Shown: positions 34,675 through 43,193 of the stretch, piece by piece | Layout: every line of letters begins with the position of its first letter | Position numbering within the stretch: the first letter of the stretch is position 1 | Assembly (NCBI RefSeq): GCF_027853335.1 | Contig: NZ_JAFEUS010000002.1 | Location: 248,001 to 312,000, forward strand | DNA length: 64,000 bases | Direction: 5' to 3' | Source of the DNA: Leucobacter sp. UCMA 4100 | GTDB lineage: Bacteria > Actinomycetota > Actinomycetes > Actinomycetales > Microbacteriaceae | Notes under the pieces: model-generated | What the model saw: only the letters and a program-made list of their open reading frames with translations | Databases searched by the model: none | What the model was told of the DNA's origin: nothing | Made by a program: the position numbers and the translations under genes

Positions 34675-36330
34675 CTACGCTTCGGGAAAGACCCCCAACA
34701 CCGCGGCCATGCGCAGCGCCGTATCGACGCGAAATCGGTCGTCAACGTCTCCGAGGTCGAGCCCGGTCATCTCTTCGATTCTCGCGATGCGGTTGCGCAC
34801 CGTGTTGTAGTGCACGAGCAGTTCATCTGCCGTGCTCTGCAGGTGACGATCGCGAGACATGAACACTCTGAGGGTCGCGAGATAGGCGGTGCCGCGGTTG
34901 GCGTCTGAGTCGAGCAGCGGCCCGAACGTCTCGTGAACGGTCGTCGAGAGTTTCGCGGCGGGAAGACTCGCAAGCCCCTGTAGGCCGAGGTCTCGCGCGC
35001 TCATGACACGGCTTTTCGTCGCCGTGCGTTGCGCGCTCAGCCCGATCTCGCACGCTGCCACGGCCTCATCGTACGAGGTGGCGATATCGGGCAGCCCGCT
35101 GCATGCTCGCCCCATTCCCACGACGGTCGCCCCTCGTTCTCCTGAAGCAGCGCCCTGTCCGGCTGCGCTCAGCACCGCCTCAATTCGCACGGCGAGCTCC
35201 GGTTCGTTTCTCGCGAGGTTCGGCATGAGTATGACAAGCCTCGTGGCTTTCTCATGCATGACGCAGCCAGGGAGTTCCTTCGCAAGCGCCGAACGAACCG
35301 CATCTGTGGGTAGACCGTCGCCCTCTCGCGTCGCAACGACGAGCACTCGCGCGTCTTCACAGAACACGCCTAGGCCTGCAAGAAGCACTCGTCGACGCAT
35401 CGTGTCATCGTCAGGCCCCTTGCCAGTGAGCATCTGCTCGACGAGTTCACCACGAAAGCTTTCGAACGCCCGTTCGCGCTCAGCGAGTCGTTGCAGGTGC
35501 AACTGTGCCGCGCCGAGCAGCACGGCGTCAAGGGCGTCACTGAACGGTGCCGCAGCGGCCGGGCGCTGCCAACGGAGTCTCAACCCACCGGCATGTTCGA
35601 CCACAACCTCACCCACGTTCATTGCTTCTCGGGGGCCTTCCCGGTCAGTAATGCCACGCCTCGCGATAAAGAGCTCATGCCCGCCATCGTCGACGAGGGT
35701 GACCTGCGCATCAAGCGCTGCGGCAAGAGCCGTCAGTACCGACCCCACCTCGTTGTTTCGCCAAACCGTGCTCACAAACTCGGCAGCTGCGCGCAGCTCC
35801 TCTTCGGCCAGCAACGCGCGCGCTTCCTGCTGTCGAGCGACAAGCTGTGTCGACCCGTCAACGTCGAGCTGTTTGAGTCGCACCGCGACATCGTGACTCA
35901 CTGCTTCAAGGGTCGTGACCTCGTCATCTTGCCAGTGATGTGCTCCCCGAAACCCGACATAGAGCACGCCGACCGCTTTCTCAGCAGTCATAATAGGCAC
36001 CACGAGCGTTGCAACGATGCCCTCATTATCGATGAGTCGCTTTGCTGGTACTCGCCTCGAGTCGTGTTGGTAGTCGTTGCTCTTGCGCGGGCGCCCCTCG
36101 CTCGCGGCGGTGCCTCCGATGCCAACGCCGAGCCCCAATCGCCAATTCGCGGCCATCTCAGGGGTGTTGAGCCCGCTGTGAGCACCGATCACCAGGTAGT
36201 CGCCCTCAACGAGCCCAGCCCATGACACATCGCACGCGAGGATCTCGCGCGCCCGCTCGGTGGCGGCCTGCAGCGCTTGGGTGGCATCGTTTGCGACCAA
36301 CAGTGCTCGCAAGTAATTCGTTTGACTCAC
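34675..36330 (-). CDS. GAF/PucR-type transcriptional regulator (CdaR-like)
   Basis: The protein has about 551 residues. A GAF sensor domain fills about 15-155 (DVSWAGLVEGDYLVIGAHSG and VVPIMTAEKAVGVLYVGFRG). A GGDEF-like middle domain runs to about 450, and the PucR C-terminal HTH (TADELLVHYNTVRNRIARIE) lies near residues 505-530. Such proteins activate catabolic operons. GTG 36330 is chosen because a -10-like GACAAT lies 6 nt upstream and family homology starts there; the frame itself extends to 36369. It is the first gene of the leftward operon with thiolase, ligase and transporter. Confidence 0.88.
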   Translation of the reverse strand: MSQTNYLRALLVANDATQALQAATERAREILACDVSWAGLVEGDYLVIGAHSGLNTPEMAANWRLGLGVGIGGTAASEGRPRKSNDYQHDSRRVPAKRLIDNEGIVATLVVPIMTAEKAVGVLYVGFRGAHHWQDDEVTTLEAVSHDVAVRLKQLDVDGSTQLVARQQEARALLAEEELRAAAEFVSTVWRNNEVGSVLTALAAALDAQVTLVDDGGHELFIARRGITDREGPREAMNVGEVVVEHAGGLRLRWQRPAAAAPFSDALDAVLLGAAQLHLQRLAERERAFESFRGELVEQMLTGKGPDDDTMRRRVLLAGLGVFCEDARVLVVATREGDGLPTDAVRSALAKELPGCVMHEKATRLVILMPNLARNEPELAVRIEAVLSAAGQGAASGERGATVVGMGRACSGLPDIATSYDEAVAACEIGLSAQRTATKSRVMSARDLGLQGLASLPAAKLSTTVHETFGPLLDSDANRGTAYLATLRVFMSRDRHLQSTADELLVHYNTVRNRIARIEEMTGLDLGDVDDRFRVDTALRMAAVLGVFPEA

Positions 36331-36336
36331 GACTCC

Positions 36337-36342
36337 ATTGTC
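36337..36342 (-). promoter_or_regulatory. -10 element of the catabolic operon
   Basis: On the minus strand this is GACAAT, 6 nt before GTG 36330. It is a weaker match than the other leaderless promoters listed. Confidence 0.35.
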
Positions 36343-36370
36343 TCGCACCCGGCAGCTTCCTCGTACCAAC

Positions 36371-36414
36371 GCACAGGGCCCGAACGTGGCATCACCATCG
36401 TCCGGGCCCTGTGC
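36371..36414 (-). terminator. Hairpin terminator after the UPF0182 gene
   Basis: A perfect 12-bp stem (36371-36382 with 36403-36414) lies 16 nt past the UPF0182 stop. Confidence 0.7.
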
Positions 36415-36429
36415 TGTGAAGCGGGTTCG

Positions 36430-39400
36430 TTACTCCGAGAGCTTCAGCGCCTGTTCAAGCGCCTTCGTGAGCTTCTCATCGGCCTTGCCGTAAGCGGCCC
36501 AATCGCCAGCCTGCATCGCAGCCTCGCGCTCGGTGATCGCCTCCTGCATGTCCTTGAGCGCCTTCTGCAGGCTCTCAGGCGACGTATCTGGTTTCGGTTT
36601 CGCCGAGCCTTCGCCCTCGGTTCCCTCATCTCCCGGTTCAACGCTTTCGATGTCTTCGGGATCAACGGGGTTGCCGTCTTCGTCGGTGAGTTGGTTATCT
36701 CCAGCGCTCGCGCCGGAGTCGCCTCCGAAGAGCTTATCGAGAGCGGCGTCAAGCGTATCTTCGAACGCGATTTCGTCACCGAATGAGACCAGCACCTTTT
36801 GCAGCAGCGGGTAGCTGGTTCCGGTCGTTGCCTTGACGTACACGGGTTGCACGTACAGCAGGCCGCCGCCAACCGGGAGGGTGAGGAGGTTACCGCTGAT
36901 CACGTCACTCTCGCCGAGGCGCAGCATGTTCAGAAGACTCGTCACCTCTGGGTCGGTCGTGAAGCTGTTCTGCACCTGACCGGGGCCCGGCACGGTGTTG
37001 CCCTTTGGCAGGGTCAGCAGTTTCAGCGTTCCATACCCTTCAGAGACTTCTCCGTCGACATTGCCGGCGTTTGAGTTTGCCGCGAGGTAGCCGGTCAAAA
37101 TATCACGTGATCCCTCACCGCGCTGGTCAGGAATGTACGTCGAGTAAATCGAGAACTCGGGGTCAACGTCTTTACCCGCCGCAAGCGTCAGGTAGTACGG
37201 AGGCTGCGGCAAGCTGCTCGCATCGACCCCAGCGGTCTTGCCCTTCACGGGGTTGTTCGGCGTACGCCACGCGTCTTCGTTCGAGTAGAAGGCACCGCTC
37301 TCGGTGACGTGGTATTTGCCGAGCACCTGACGCTGCACCTTGAAGAGATCGCTCGGGTAACGAACGTGGCTCATGAGGTCGCCGCTCATCTCTGAAACAT
37401 TCTTCACCGTGGTTGGGAAGATCTTGCTCCATGAATCGAGAATCGGATCTTTGTCGTCCCAGGCATACAGGGTGACCGAGCCGTCGTAGGCGTCGACCGT
37501 CGCCTTGACCGAGTTGCGAATGTAGTTGACGCCCATTCCGTTCGGCTGGTTCTGGCTCGGGTGGTCGGCATCAACGATCGCGTCGGTCATGTTCACGAGT
37601 TCGGCGTACGGGTAGTTCGACGACGTGGTGTACCCGTCGATGATCCACACGATGCGCCCGTCAACGACCGAGGTATATGGCGTGCTATCGGTTGTCAGGT
37701 ACGGCGCAACCTTCTGCACACGCTCGACCGGGTCGCGATCGAAGAGAATTTGCGAGCCTGATGCAACCGAGCCCGAGAGTAGAATCTCGATGTCCTGGAA
37801 CTTGAGCGCGTAGACTATCTTTTCAAAGAGCCCGCCGAGCACCGGCCCACCGTCACCGGAGAAGGTCGTCATGTTCTGCGGCCCAGCATCTGCCGGGAGG
37901 TCAGGCTCTTCAGTCGCCTCTTCCTTCGGCTCCTCTGCGCCGTCTTCAGCCTTCGGGTCGGCACCATCGGCCTCATCGGCCGGCGCCTCTGCGGGCTCTT
38001 CGGTCGAGGGCACCTCGATCTTGCCCGGCTCGGTGTCATCGGCCGGGTAGTCGATCTCGATGTCTTTCTCGCGTTCGCCGCCGACGATCGAGTACTTGGG
38101 TGAGTTCACACCGAAGTACACACGTGGCTCGAACTCGCCAAGGCGCCCCTCGGTGGGAATACCTGACTCGAGGAACACGGGCTGCCCGTCAACCGAGCGC
38201 TGGTTACCGTAGGCCGCGACCATACCGTAGCCGTGGGTATACACGAGGGTCTGGTTCACCCAGCCCGACTGGTTTTCAACGTCAATGTCACGAACGGCGG
38301 CAACGGTGTCTTCAATCTTGCCGTCGATCTCATAGCGGTCAACCGTGAGCTTCTTCGGGAACTTGTAGTACTGACGAATCTGCTCGAGCTGCGCAAAGGT
38401 CGGCGAGATAATCTCGGGGTCCATGATGCGAATGTTCGCGGTCGTCTGAGCGTCGTTACGCAGTGCGCCTGGCTCAGCGTCGGTGACGGCCTCGTAGCGC
38501 TCAACCTTCACATCTTCGAGGTCAAACGCGGCTCGCGTCGCGTCTATGTTTCTCTGCACGTATTCAGCCTCAAGAATCTTCTCATCGGGCGAGACCTTGA
38601 ACTCCTGAATCATCCAGGGGTAGCCAGCGCCCACCACGAGGCTCGCGACGAGCAGCAGCGCGGTGCCGACGACCGGCATGCGCCACTTGCCCGTGATTGC
38701 GGCGAAGAGGAAGAGCAGTGCGACGATGAGCGCGATGCCCGCAAGAATCTGTTTCGCGGGAATCACCGCGTTCACGTCTTTGAACAGCGCACCAGTGACA
38801 AGCCCACGGCTATCGCTCAGCGTCGAGTACTGGTCGAGCCAGAGGCTAACGGCCTGCAGGGCAACGTAGAGCGTCGCGAGAATGCCGGCCTGAATACGGG
38901 TGGCCTTCGAGATGCGCACCTCTTTACCGGTGAAAGCGATGCCACCGTAGAGGTAGCTCGTCGCCGCGGTCGCGATAAGGGCGATGAGGGTTACCGCCGA
39001 GGCGAAGCCGACAACTCCCTGCCAGAGCGCAAGGTCAAAGAGGTAGAACGAAAGGTCGAGGCCGAACTGCGGGTCGACCTCACCGGTCGGCTCGCTGTTC
39101 CACCACAGCAGCACGGGCTGCCACCAGGCCGAGGCCGCGAGACCAGCAAACAGCCCGAAGACGACGGGAACGCCCCAAGTGAGCAGCTTGCGAAGCGGTT
39201 CGATGACTTCTTGGTAACGGTCGAGCTGCGACGAAAGCTTGGCGTAGACCGGCCTCGTACGGTGCGAAATATCGATCGCAAAGTACAGCGGAACCGCCAT
39301 CATGACAAAGCCAATGACGAACATAATGCCCCGCGCAATCCACTGCGTCACGAGCACGTTCACATAGCCGAGTTGGTCAAACCACAACACCTCCGCCCAA

Positions 39401-39516
39401 ATACTCGCAAACCAGATAAAGAGCAGCACCAGAACGACGACCCCAATGATGGTGACGGCGAGCGGTGAAACCTTACGCTTCTTCGCGCTAGGCGCTGGAG
39501 CTGTGTGTTGAGTCAC
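36430..39516 (-). CDS. UPF0182 family large membrane protein
   Basis: The 1028-residue protein matches the actinobacterial UPF0182 family (Rv3193c in M. tuberculosis). Seven hydrophobic segments lie within about residues 17-310. A large soluble C-terminal region with an acidic Glu/Pro/Asp linker (about 490-560) and a second acidic, helical tail (about 925-1028) follows. Its function is not known; the position beside a Lon-like PDZ protease is conserved. The start is GTG, preceded by a weak -10-like GAGATT. Confidence 0.93.
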   Translation of the reverse strand: MTQHTAPAPSAKKRKVSPLAVTIIGVVVLVLLFIWFASIWAEVLWFDQLGYVNVLVTQWIARGIMFVIGFVMMAVPLYFAIDISHRTRPVYAKLSSQLDRYQEVIEPLRKLLTWGVPVVFGLFAGLAASAWWQPVLLWWNSEPTGEVDPQFGLDLSFYLFDLALWQGVVGFASAVTLIALIATAATSYLYGGIAFTGKEVRISKATRIQAGILATLYVALQAVSLWLDQYSTLSDSRGLVTGALFKDVNAVIPAKQILAGIALIVALLFLFAAITGKWRMPVVGTALLLVASLVVGAGYPWMIQEFKVSPDEKILEAEYVQRNIDATRAAFDLEDVKVERYEAVTDAEPGALRNDAQTTANIRIMDPEIISPTFAQLEQIRQYYKFPKKLTVDRYEIDGKIEDTVAAVRDIDVENQSGWVNQTLVYTHGYGMVAAYGNQRSVDGQPVFLESGIPTEGRLGEFEPRVYFGVNSPKYSIVGGEREKDIEIDYPADDTEPGKIEVPSTEEPAEAPADEADGADPKAEDGAEEPKEEATEEPDLPADAGPQNMTTFSGDGGPVLGGLFEKIVYALKFQDIEILLSGSVASGSQILFDRDPVERVQKVAPYLTTDSTPYTSVVDGRIVWIIDGYTTSSNYPYAELVNMTDAIVDADHPSQNQPNGMGVNYIRNSVKATVDAYDGSVTLYAWDDKDPILDSWSKIFPTTVKNVSEMSGDLMSHVRYPSDLFKVQRQVLGKYHVTESGAFYSNEDAWRTPNNPVKGKTAGVDASSLPQPPYYLTLAAGKDVDPEFSIYSTYIPDQRGEGSRDILTGYLAANSNAGNVDGEVSEGYGTLKLLTLPKGNTVPGPGQVQNSFTTDPEVTSLLNMLRLGESDVISGNLLTLPVGGGLLYVQPVYVKATTGTSYPLLQKVLVSFGDEIAFEDTLDAALDKLFGGDSGASAGDNQLTDEDGNPVDPEDIESVEPGDEGTEGEGSAKPKPDTSPESLQKALKDMQEAITEREAAMQAGDWAAYGKADEKLTKALEQALKLSE

Positions 39517-39564
39517 GTTAGCAATCTCACATTCCCGTGTAAGTTGGTGTGGCTATATCTCTTG

Positions 39565-40689
39565 TTAGCCTACCGGTGCCACCTGCGCGAGTTCTGCGCG
39601 GCAGCGTTCAATTCCTTGATTGTCTTGCCCGTTTCGATGATTGCGGATCGCGGTGATCGCCTCACCGAGCGTCGCAACCGGCACGATCTCCATCGCGTCG
39701 GGGAGCTTCGCCGGCACATCGATACAGTTCCCGACGGGCATCAGGAAGAGTTCGGTTCCAGCGTCCTCTGCCGCCCACATTTTCTGCGGTAGGCCACCAA
39801 TGGCAACGATGTTGCCGCCATCGTCGATGGTTCCTGTACCACTCACCGTCAGGTCGCCGAGAAAAGGTTCGTCACTCAGGCTCTCGATAATCGCGAGTGA
39901 AAAGATCATGCCCGCTGAGGGGCCACCGATGCGATCCACGTCAAACGAAATATCTCGGTCGGTATCGTACGCGACGCCCATGATGACCCCGATGAGCCCG
40001 ACGCTTGCTTCCTCGTTCCAGTCTGGAGTGATCGCAATGTCGAGGGGTTGGCCGTCGCGCACGACCCCGAGCACGAGCTCTGCTCCCTTCGGCGCCTCGA
40101 CAACCCGCTGTTTGACACTCGAGGTTCCCGTCACAGCCTCGCCGTCGACCGTGGTAATAATGTCTCCGGCTTGAATGAGCCCGTCGGCAGCCGAGTCTTG
40201 CACGATGTCCTCGACCGTGACGGTCGCCTCTACGTCTTCTCCGAGTGCGTGAAGCGCCGAGACGACTGCGGCCTGCTGCGAACTCTGCATCATAGCTTTA
40301 TTCGCGGCCTCGCGGTCTTTCGAGCTCTCGCCCTCACTAAACATGTCGCTCATGGGCAGAATCTGCTGGCGGTGATCAAAGAGCGCTGGCAACAGTTCAA
40401 ACCAGCCGACCTTGTTATCGGGGCTTCCCACAATCGACACCGTCAGAAGATTGAGCTGGCCTTCGGCTTCGGGCGCTTCGCCGTCAATCGTGATGATCGA
40501 CTGGTCCTTGCCGTCGAGCGTGATCTCACCGAGGGTGTTCACGACCGGACCGGGCTTCTCAATAATGTAGGGCGAGGGAATGAGCGTGCCGACGATGATG
40601 ATCACGAGGGCGGCGAGCACACCCACCGCGAGCGGCGAGAGTCGAATACGACTGCGAGAGCCGACCTCTTGATTGCTATTCAGGGTCAC
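39565..40689 (-). CDS. Membrane-anchored PDZ and Lon-like serine protease (YlbL family)
   Basis: The protein has 374 residues. One N-terminal membrane helix (about 18-37) is followed by a family-specific domain, a PDZ domain (about 160-245) and a Lon-type protease domain. The catalytic Ser is in GGPSAGMIF (near 260) and the likely Lys in GLPQKMWAAEDAG (near 307). It should cleave exported or membrane proteins outside the cell. GTG 40689 is chosen over 40722 because AAAGGA lies 6 nt upstream. The equivalent in M. tuberculosis is Rv3194c. Confidence 0.92.
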   Translation of the reverse strand: MTLNSNQEVGSRSRIRLSPLAVGVLAALVIIIVGTLIPSPYIIEKPGPVVNTLGEITLDGKDQSIITIDGEAPEAEGQLNLLTVSIVGSPDNKVGWFELLPALFDHRQQILPMSDMFSEGESSKDREAANKAMMQSSQQAAVVSALHALGEDVEATVTVEDIVQDSAADGLIQAGDIITTVDGEAVTGTSSVKQRVVEAPKGAELVLGVVRDGQPLDIAITPDWNEEASVGLIGVIMGVAYDTDRDISFDVDRIGGPSAGMIFSLAIIESLSDEPFLGDLTVSGTGTIDDGGNIVAIGGLPQKMWAAEDAGTELFLMPVGNCIDVPAKLPDAMEIVPVATLGEAITAIRNHRNGQDNQGIERCRAELAQVAPVG

Positions 40690-40774
40690 CCTGGTTCCTT
40701 TCGCAGCGCCTCGCGTTCGCATTCAGCGCAATCCAAGTTTACAAACTATCAGGCCTTTCTTGAGCATTTCCGAG

Positions 40775-40780
40775 TACCGT
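40775..40780 (+). promoter_or_regulatory. -10 element, leaderless DUF2342 gene
   Basis: TACCGT ends 7 nt before ATG 40788. There is no Shine-Dalgarno sequence. Confidence 0.5.
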
Positions 40781-40787
40781 AAACAGT

Positions 40788-42188
40788 ATGACGAGCGACC
40801 ACTTTTCAGACGACGGGCGAGACAACGAGTTCGACCCGGCACGCGATATCGAAGAGATTCTTCGCGGCATGTTGTCGGGCCAAAACTTTGACGGTTTCGG
40901 CATCGACCCAAGCGAGCTCGCCAAGGCGGCTGGCCTTCCCCTCGATCAGGCCGCGTTACAGCAGATGCTCGGTGCCCTGCAGCACGCGATGACGCCGCAG
41001 GCGATGAGCGGCGAGACCGACTGGTCTCTTGCGCGCAAAACCGCAATTGACGTCGCGAGCAAAGACGGCAACCCGAGCACGCGTTCACTGCAGAGCGCTT
41101 TCTCGACCGCGTCGCTGTGGCTCGACAGCGCGACCACGATGGGCGCCTCGGCTGATGCCCCTCGTGAGCTCCAGCGCATTGAGTGGGTACAACAGACCAT
41201 TGATACGTGGATCGAGATGGCCGAGCCCGTCGCCGATTCAATCTCTCAAGCCCTGACCAGCGCGATGCAGGAGCAACTGCCAGAAGAATTTCAGAGCGCC
41301 GTCAGCCAAGCCTCGGGCATGCTCAAGGGCGTCGGAGCGGCCCTCTTCGCGATGCAGCTTGGCCAGGTCGTCGGTTCACTCGCCCGCGAGGTTGTTTCTG
41401 GCGGCGACGTCGGCGTTCCCCTGCTCGGCGGCCCCGGCAAAGAAGGTGGCGCACTGTTGCCAGAGAACGTCGCAGCCTTTGCAAAGGGGCTCGACCAAGA
41501 GACCACCGAAGTTGAGCTTTTTCTCGCCACCCGCGAACTCGCGCACTCACGCCTCTTCCGTCACGCCAGGTGGCTTCGCTCACACCTCATGAGCGCCGTC
41601 GGTGAGTACGCCCGCGGCATCGAGATCAATGTCGAGCACATTGAAGATCTCGCGATCGATCTTGACCCGCACAATCCCGAACAGATTCAAGAGATTTTGC
41701 GCTCAGGTCAGCTCATTCCGCCGAAGACCGAACGCCAGCAGGCAGCCCACGAACGTCTCGAGACGATGATCGCTCTCGTTGACGGGTACGTCGACGTCGT
41801 AACCCTCGAAGCCACGAAGCTCCTGCCGGGGGCAACCGCGCTCGCCGAGATGATCCGCCGCCGCCGCGCAGCGGGAGGGCCCGCAGAGCGTGCCTTTGCA
41901 ACCCTCGTTGGCCTCGAGCTTCGGCCGCGCAAGCTGCGTGAGGCAGCGGCGCTGTGGCAGCTCGTTGGCGAGAAGGGTGGCATCGAGACCCGCGACGGTC
42001 TCTGGGCGCACCCAGATTTCTTGCCCACGATCGAAGAACTCGAGAATCCCGAGCTGCTCCTCAAGCGCATCGGCCTGGTGCCGCACGAGGCCGACCCCGC
42101 AGAGATCGACTTCGACCGTGAGCTGAAACGACTGCTCGAAGAGGGCAACCTCGGAGACCAGGGCACGGGAGAAACGCCTGAGTCGTAA
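40788..42188 (+). CDS. DUF2342/Zincin_2 family protein (putative zinc-dependent metalloprotease)
   Basis: The product has 466 residues, as expected for the family (Rv3195 position). The candidate metal site reads ATRELAHSRLF near residue 248, that is R-E-x-x-H rather than HExxH. A conserved-looking RHARWLRSHLMSAVGEYARGI block follows, with GYVDVVTLEA near 330. I cannot tell whether it is an active protease; the modified motif may be normal for this subfamily. It is divergent from the PDZ protease and precedes the Rv3196-like gene. Confidence 0.88.
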   Translation: MTSDHFSDDGRDNEFDPARDIEEILRGMLSGQNFDGFGIDPSELAKAAGLPLDQAALQQMLGALQHAMTPQAMSGETDWSLARKTAIDVASKDGNPSTRSLQSAFSTASLWLDSATTMGASADAPRELQRIEWVQQTIDTWIEMAEPVADSISQALTSAMQEQLPEEFQSAVSQASGMLKGVGAALFAMQLGQVVGSLAREVVSGGDVGVPLLGGPGKEGGALLPENVAAFAKGLDQETTEVELFLATRELAHSRLFRHARWLRSHLMSAVGEYARGIEINVEHIEDLAIDLDPHNPEQIQEILRSGQLIPPKTERQQAAHERLETMIALVDGYVDVVTLEATKLLPGATALAEMIRRRRAAGGPAERAFATLVGLELRPRKLREAAALWQLVGEKGGIETRDGLWAHPDFLPTIEELENPELLLKRIGLVPHEADPAEIDFDRELKRLLEEGNLGDQGTGETPES

Positions 42189-42276
42189 GCTGGCGTTCGT
42201 CGCTCACAGCCGCTCATGCCGGCGTCGCCCTGTGGGAAAAGCTTCCTGACAACCGCCCGCAGCGAGAATAGCGAGT

Positions 42277-43170
42277 ATGAACACGCTCGCTTTCGTTACC
42301 CCGCTGCTCTGGTCAGCGCCACTCACCGCCCGCTTTGGGGTTGATGAGCCACGGCTCACCCTTGCCCTGCGCTCACGGTCAGAGGCAAAGTTGCTGCAGC
42401 TCATTCACCAGGGCACCACCTGTGCCGCGCTCAATCGTGCCGCTGAGGCAGAGGGGGTGAGCGCGGCCGACGTCAGTCAGCTCCTCGGCCTGCTCGAACC
42501 GGTTCTCGCGACGCCACGGCGTACGCTTTCACGCTCTGCTCCCAATCGTTCAGTGACGATAACCGACCGTTCGCGGGGCGCCGCGCAGCTCGCCCAAGGG
42601 CTGCTCGCGCTCGGTGTGAGCGCCCGACTTGCCGCCGCGCCGGTAACCCCGCACAGCGGTAGAGCTACCGCTGTGCGGGGCGAGCTCACCTCGACGTACC
42701 TCACCCTCGATCGTTTTGCATACGACGTCGGGCGGCTTACCGCGCTCACGGCCCGCGGCTTCGAAGTGCTGCCCGTGCTGTTCACCGACACGAGTGTCAC
42801 GATCGGGCCGGTGCTGCGCGAGCCTCGCCATACCGACAGCGCCCAAAACTCAACGCTCCAGCGCCAGTGCCCTGGCTGTTTCACCGCGTTCAACGCCGAT
42901 GCGCTCAAGCGATGGGGCGAGTGGGCTGGGCAGCTCGTCGGCGTGCCGCTCTGGGTCGAGCGTGGCGAGCCTTCGCTCACCATCGCGACCCTCGCAACGA
43001 TGGTTCTCAGCAGCGTTGAAGGCGCCCGCTTCACCGTGCGGCTCTCCTCACACGGCGAGGTCGAGCACTGCTCCCGCGACTTCCCCACCGCGCACCCGTC
43101 GTGCGCTAATCACGGCGTTCTCGTTCACGGGCTTGACGAACCTGCCGAGCTCGACGAACTCGCCGCATAG
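42277..43170 (+). CDS. Rv3196-like hypothetical protein with CxxC motif (cyclodehydratase-like annotation)
   Basis: The 297-residue protein has no clear catalytic motif. It has a helical N-terminus (LRSRSEAKLLQLIHQGTTCAALNRAAE) and a Cys pair in QRQCPGCFTAF near residue 205. A second pair, AHPSCANHG, is near 274. Together these could bind zinc. Proteins in this position are often annotated as TOMM leader-binding or cyclodehydratase-like; no precursor peptide is seen nearby. The gene holds a remarkable internal hairpin (42647-42680). It is convergent with uvrD2 with only 23 nt between. Confidence 0.65.
   Translation: MNTLAFVTPLLWSAPLTARFGVDEPRLTLALRSRSEAKLLQLIHQGTTCAALNRAAEAEGVSAADVSQLLGLLEPVLATPRRTLSRSAPNRSVTITDRSRGAAQLAQGLLALGVSARLAAAPVTPHSGRATAVRGELTSTYLTLDRFAYDVGRLTALTARGFEVLPVLFTDTSVTIGPVLREPRHTDSAQNSTLQRQCPGCFTAFNADALKRWGEWAGQLVGVPLWVERGEPSLTIATLATMVLSSVEGARFTVRLSSHGEVEHCSRDFPTAHPSCANHGVLVHGLDEPAELDELAA
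42647..42680. repeat. Perfect 16-bp inverted repeat inside a coding region
   Basis: Arms 42647-42662 and 42665-42680 are exactly complementary and separated by 2 nt. The arm begins CCCCGCACAGCGG. The encoded segment (APVTPHSGRATAVRGELTS) looks like a variable loop of the host protein, so the repeat may have inserted in frame. Confidence 0.7.
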
Positions 43171-43193
43171 ATGCCAGGGGGCAGCGATGCCAG

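Noticed and set aside
38233-39468. 411-codon open frame opposite the UPF0182 gene
   Set aside because: Low-complexity Arg/Asp/Asn-rich product, antisense to a well-supported family member.
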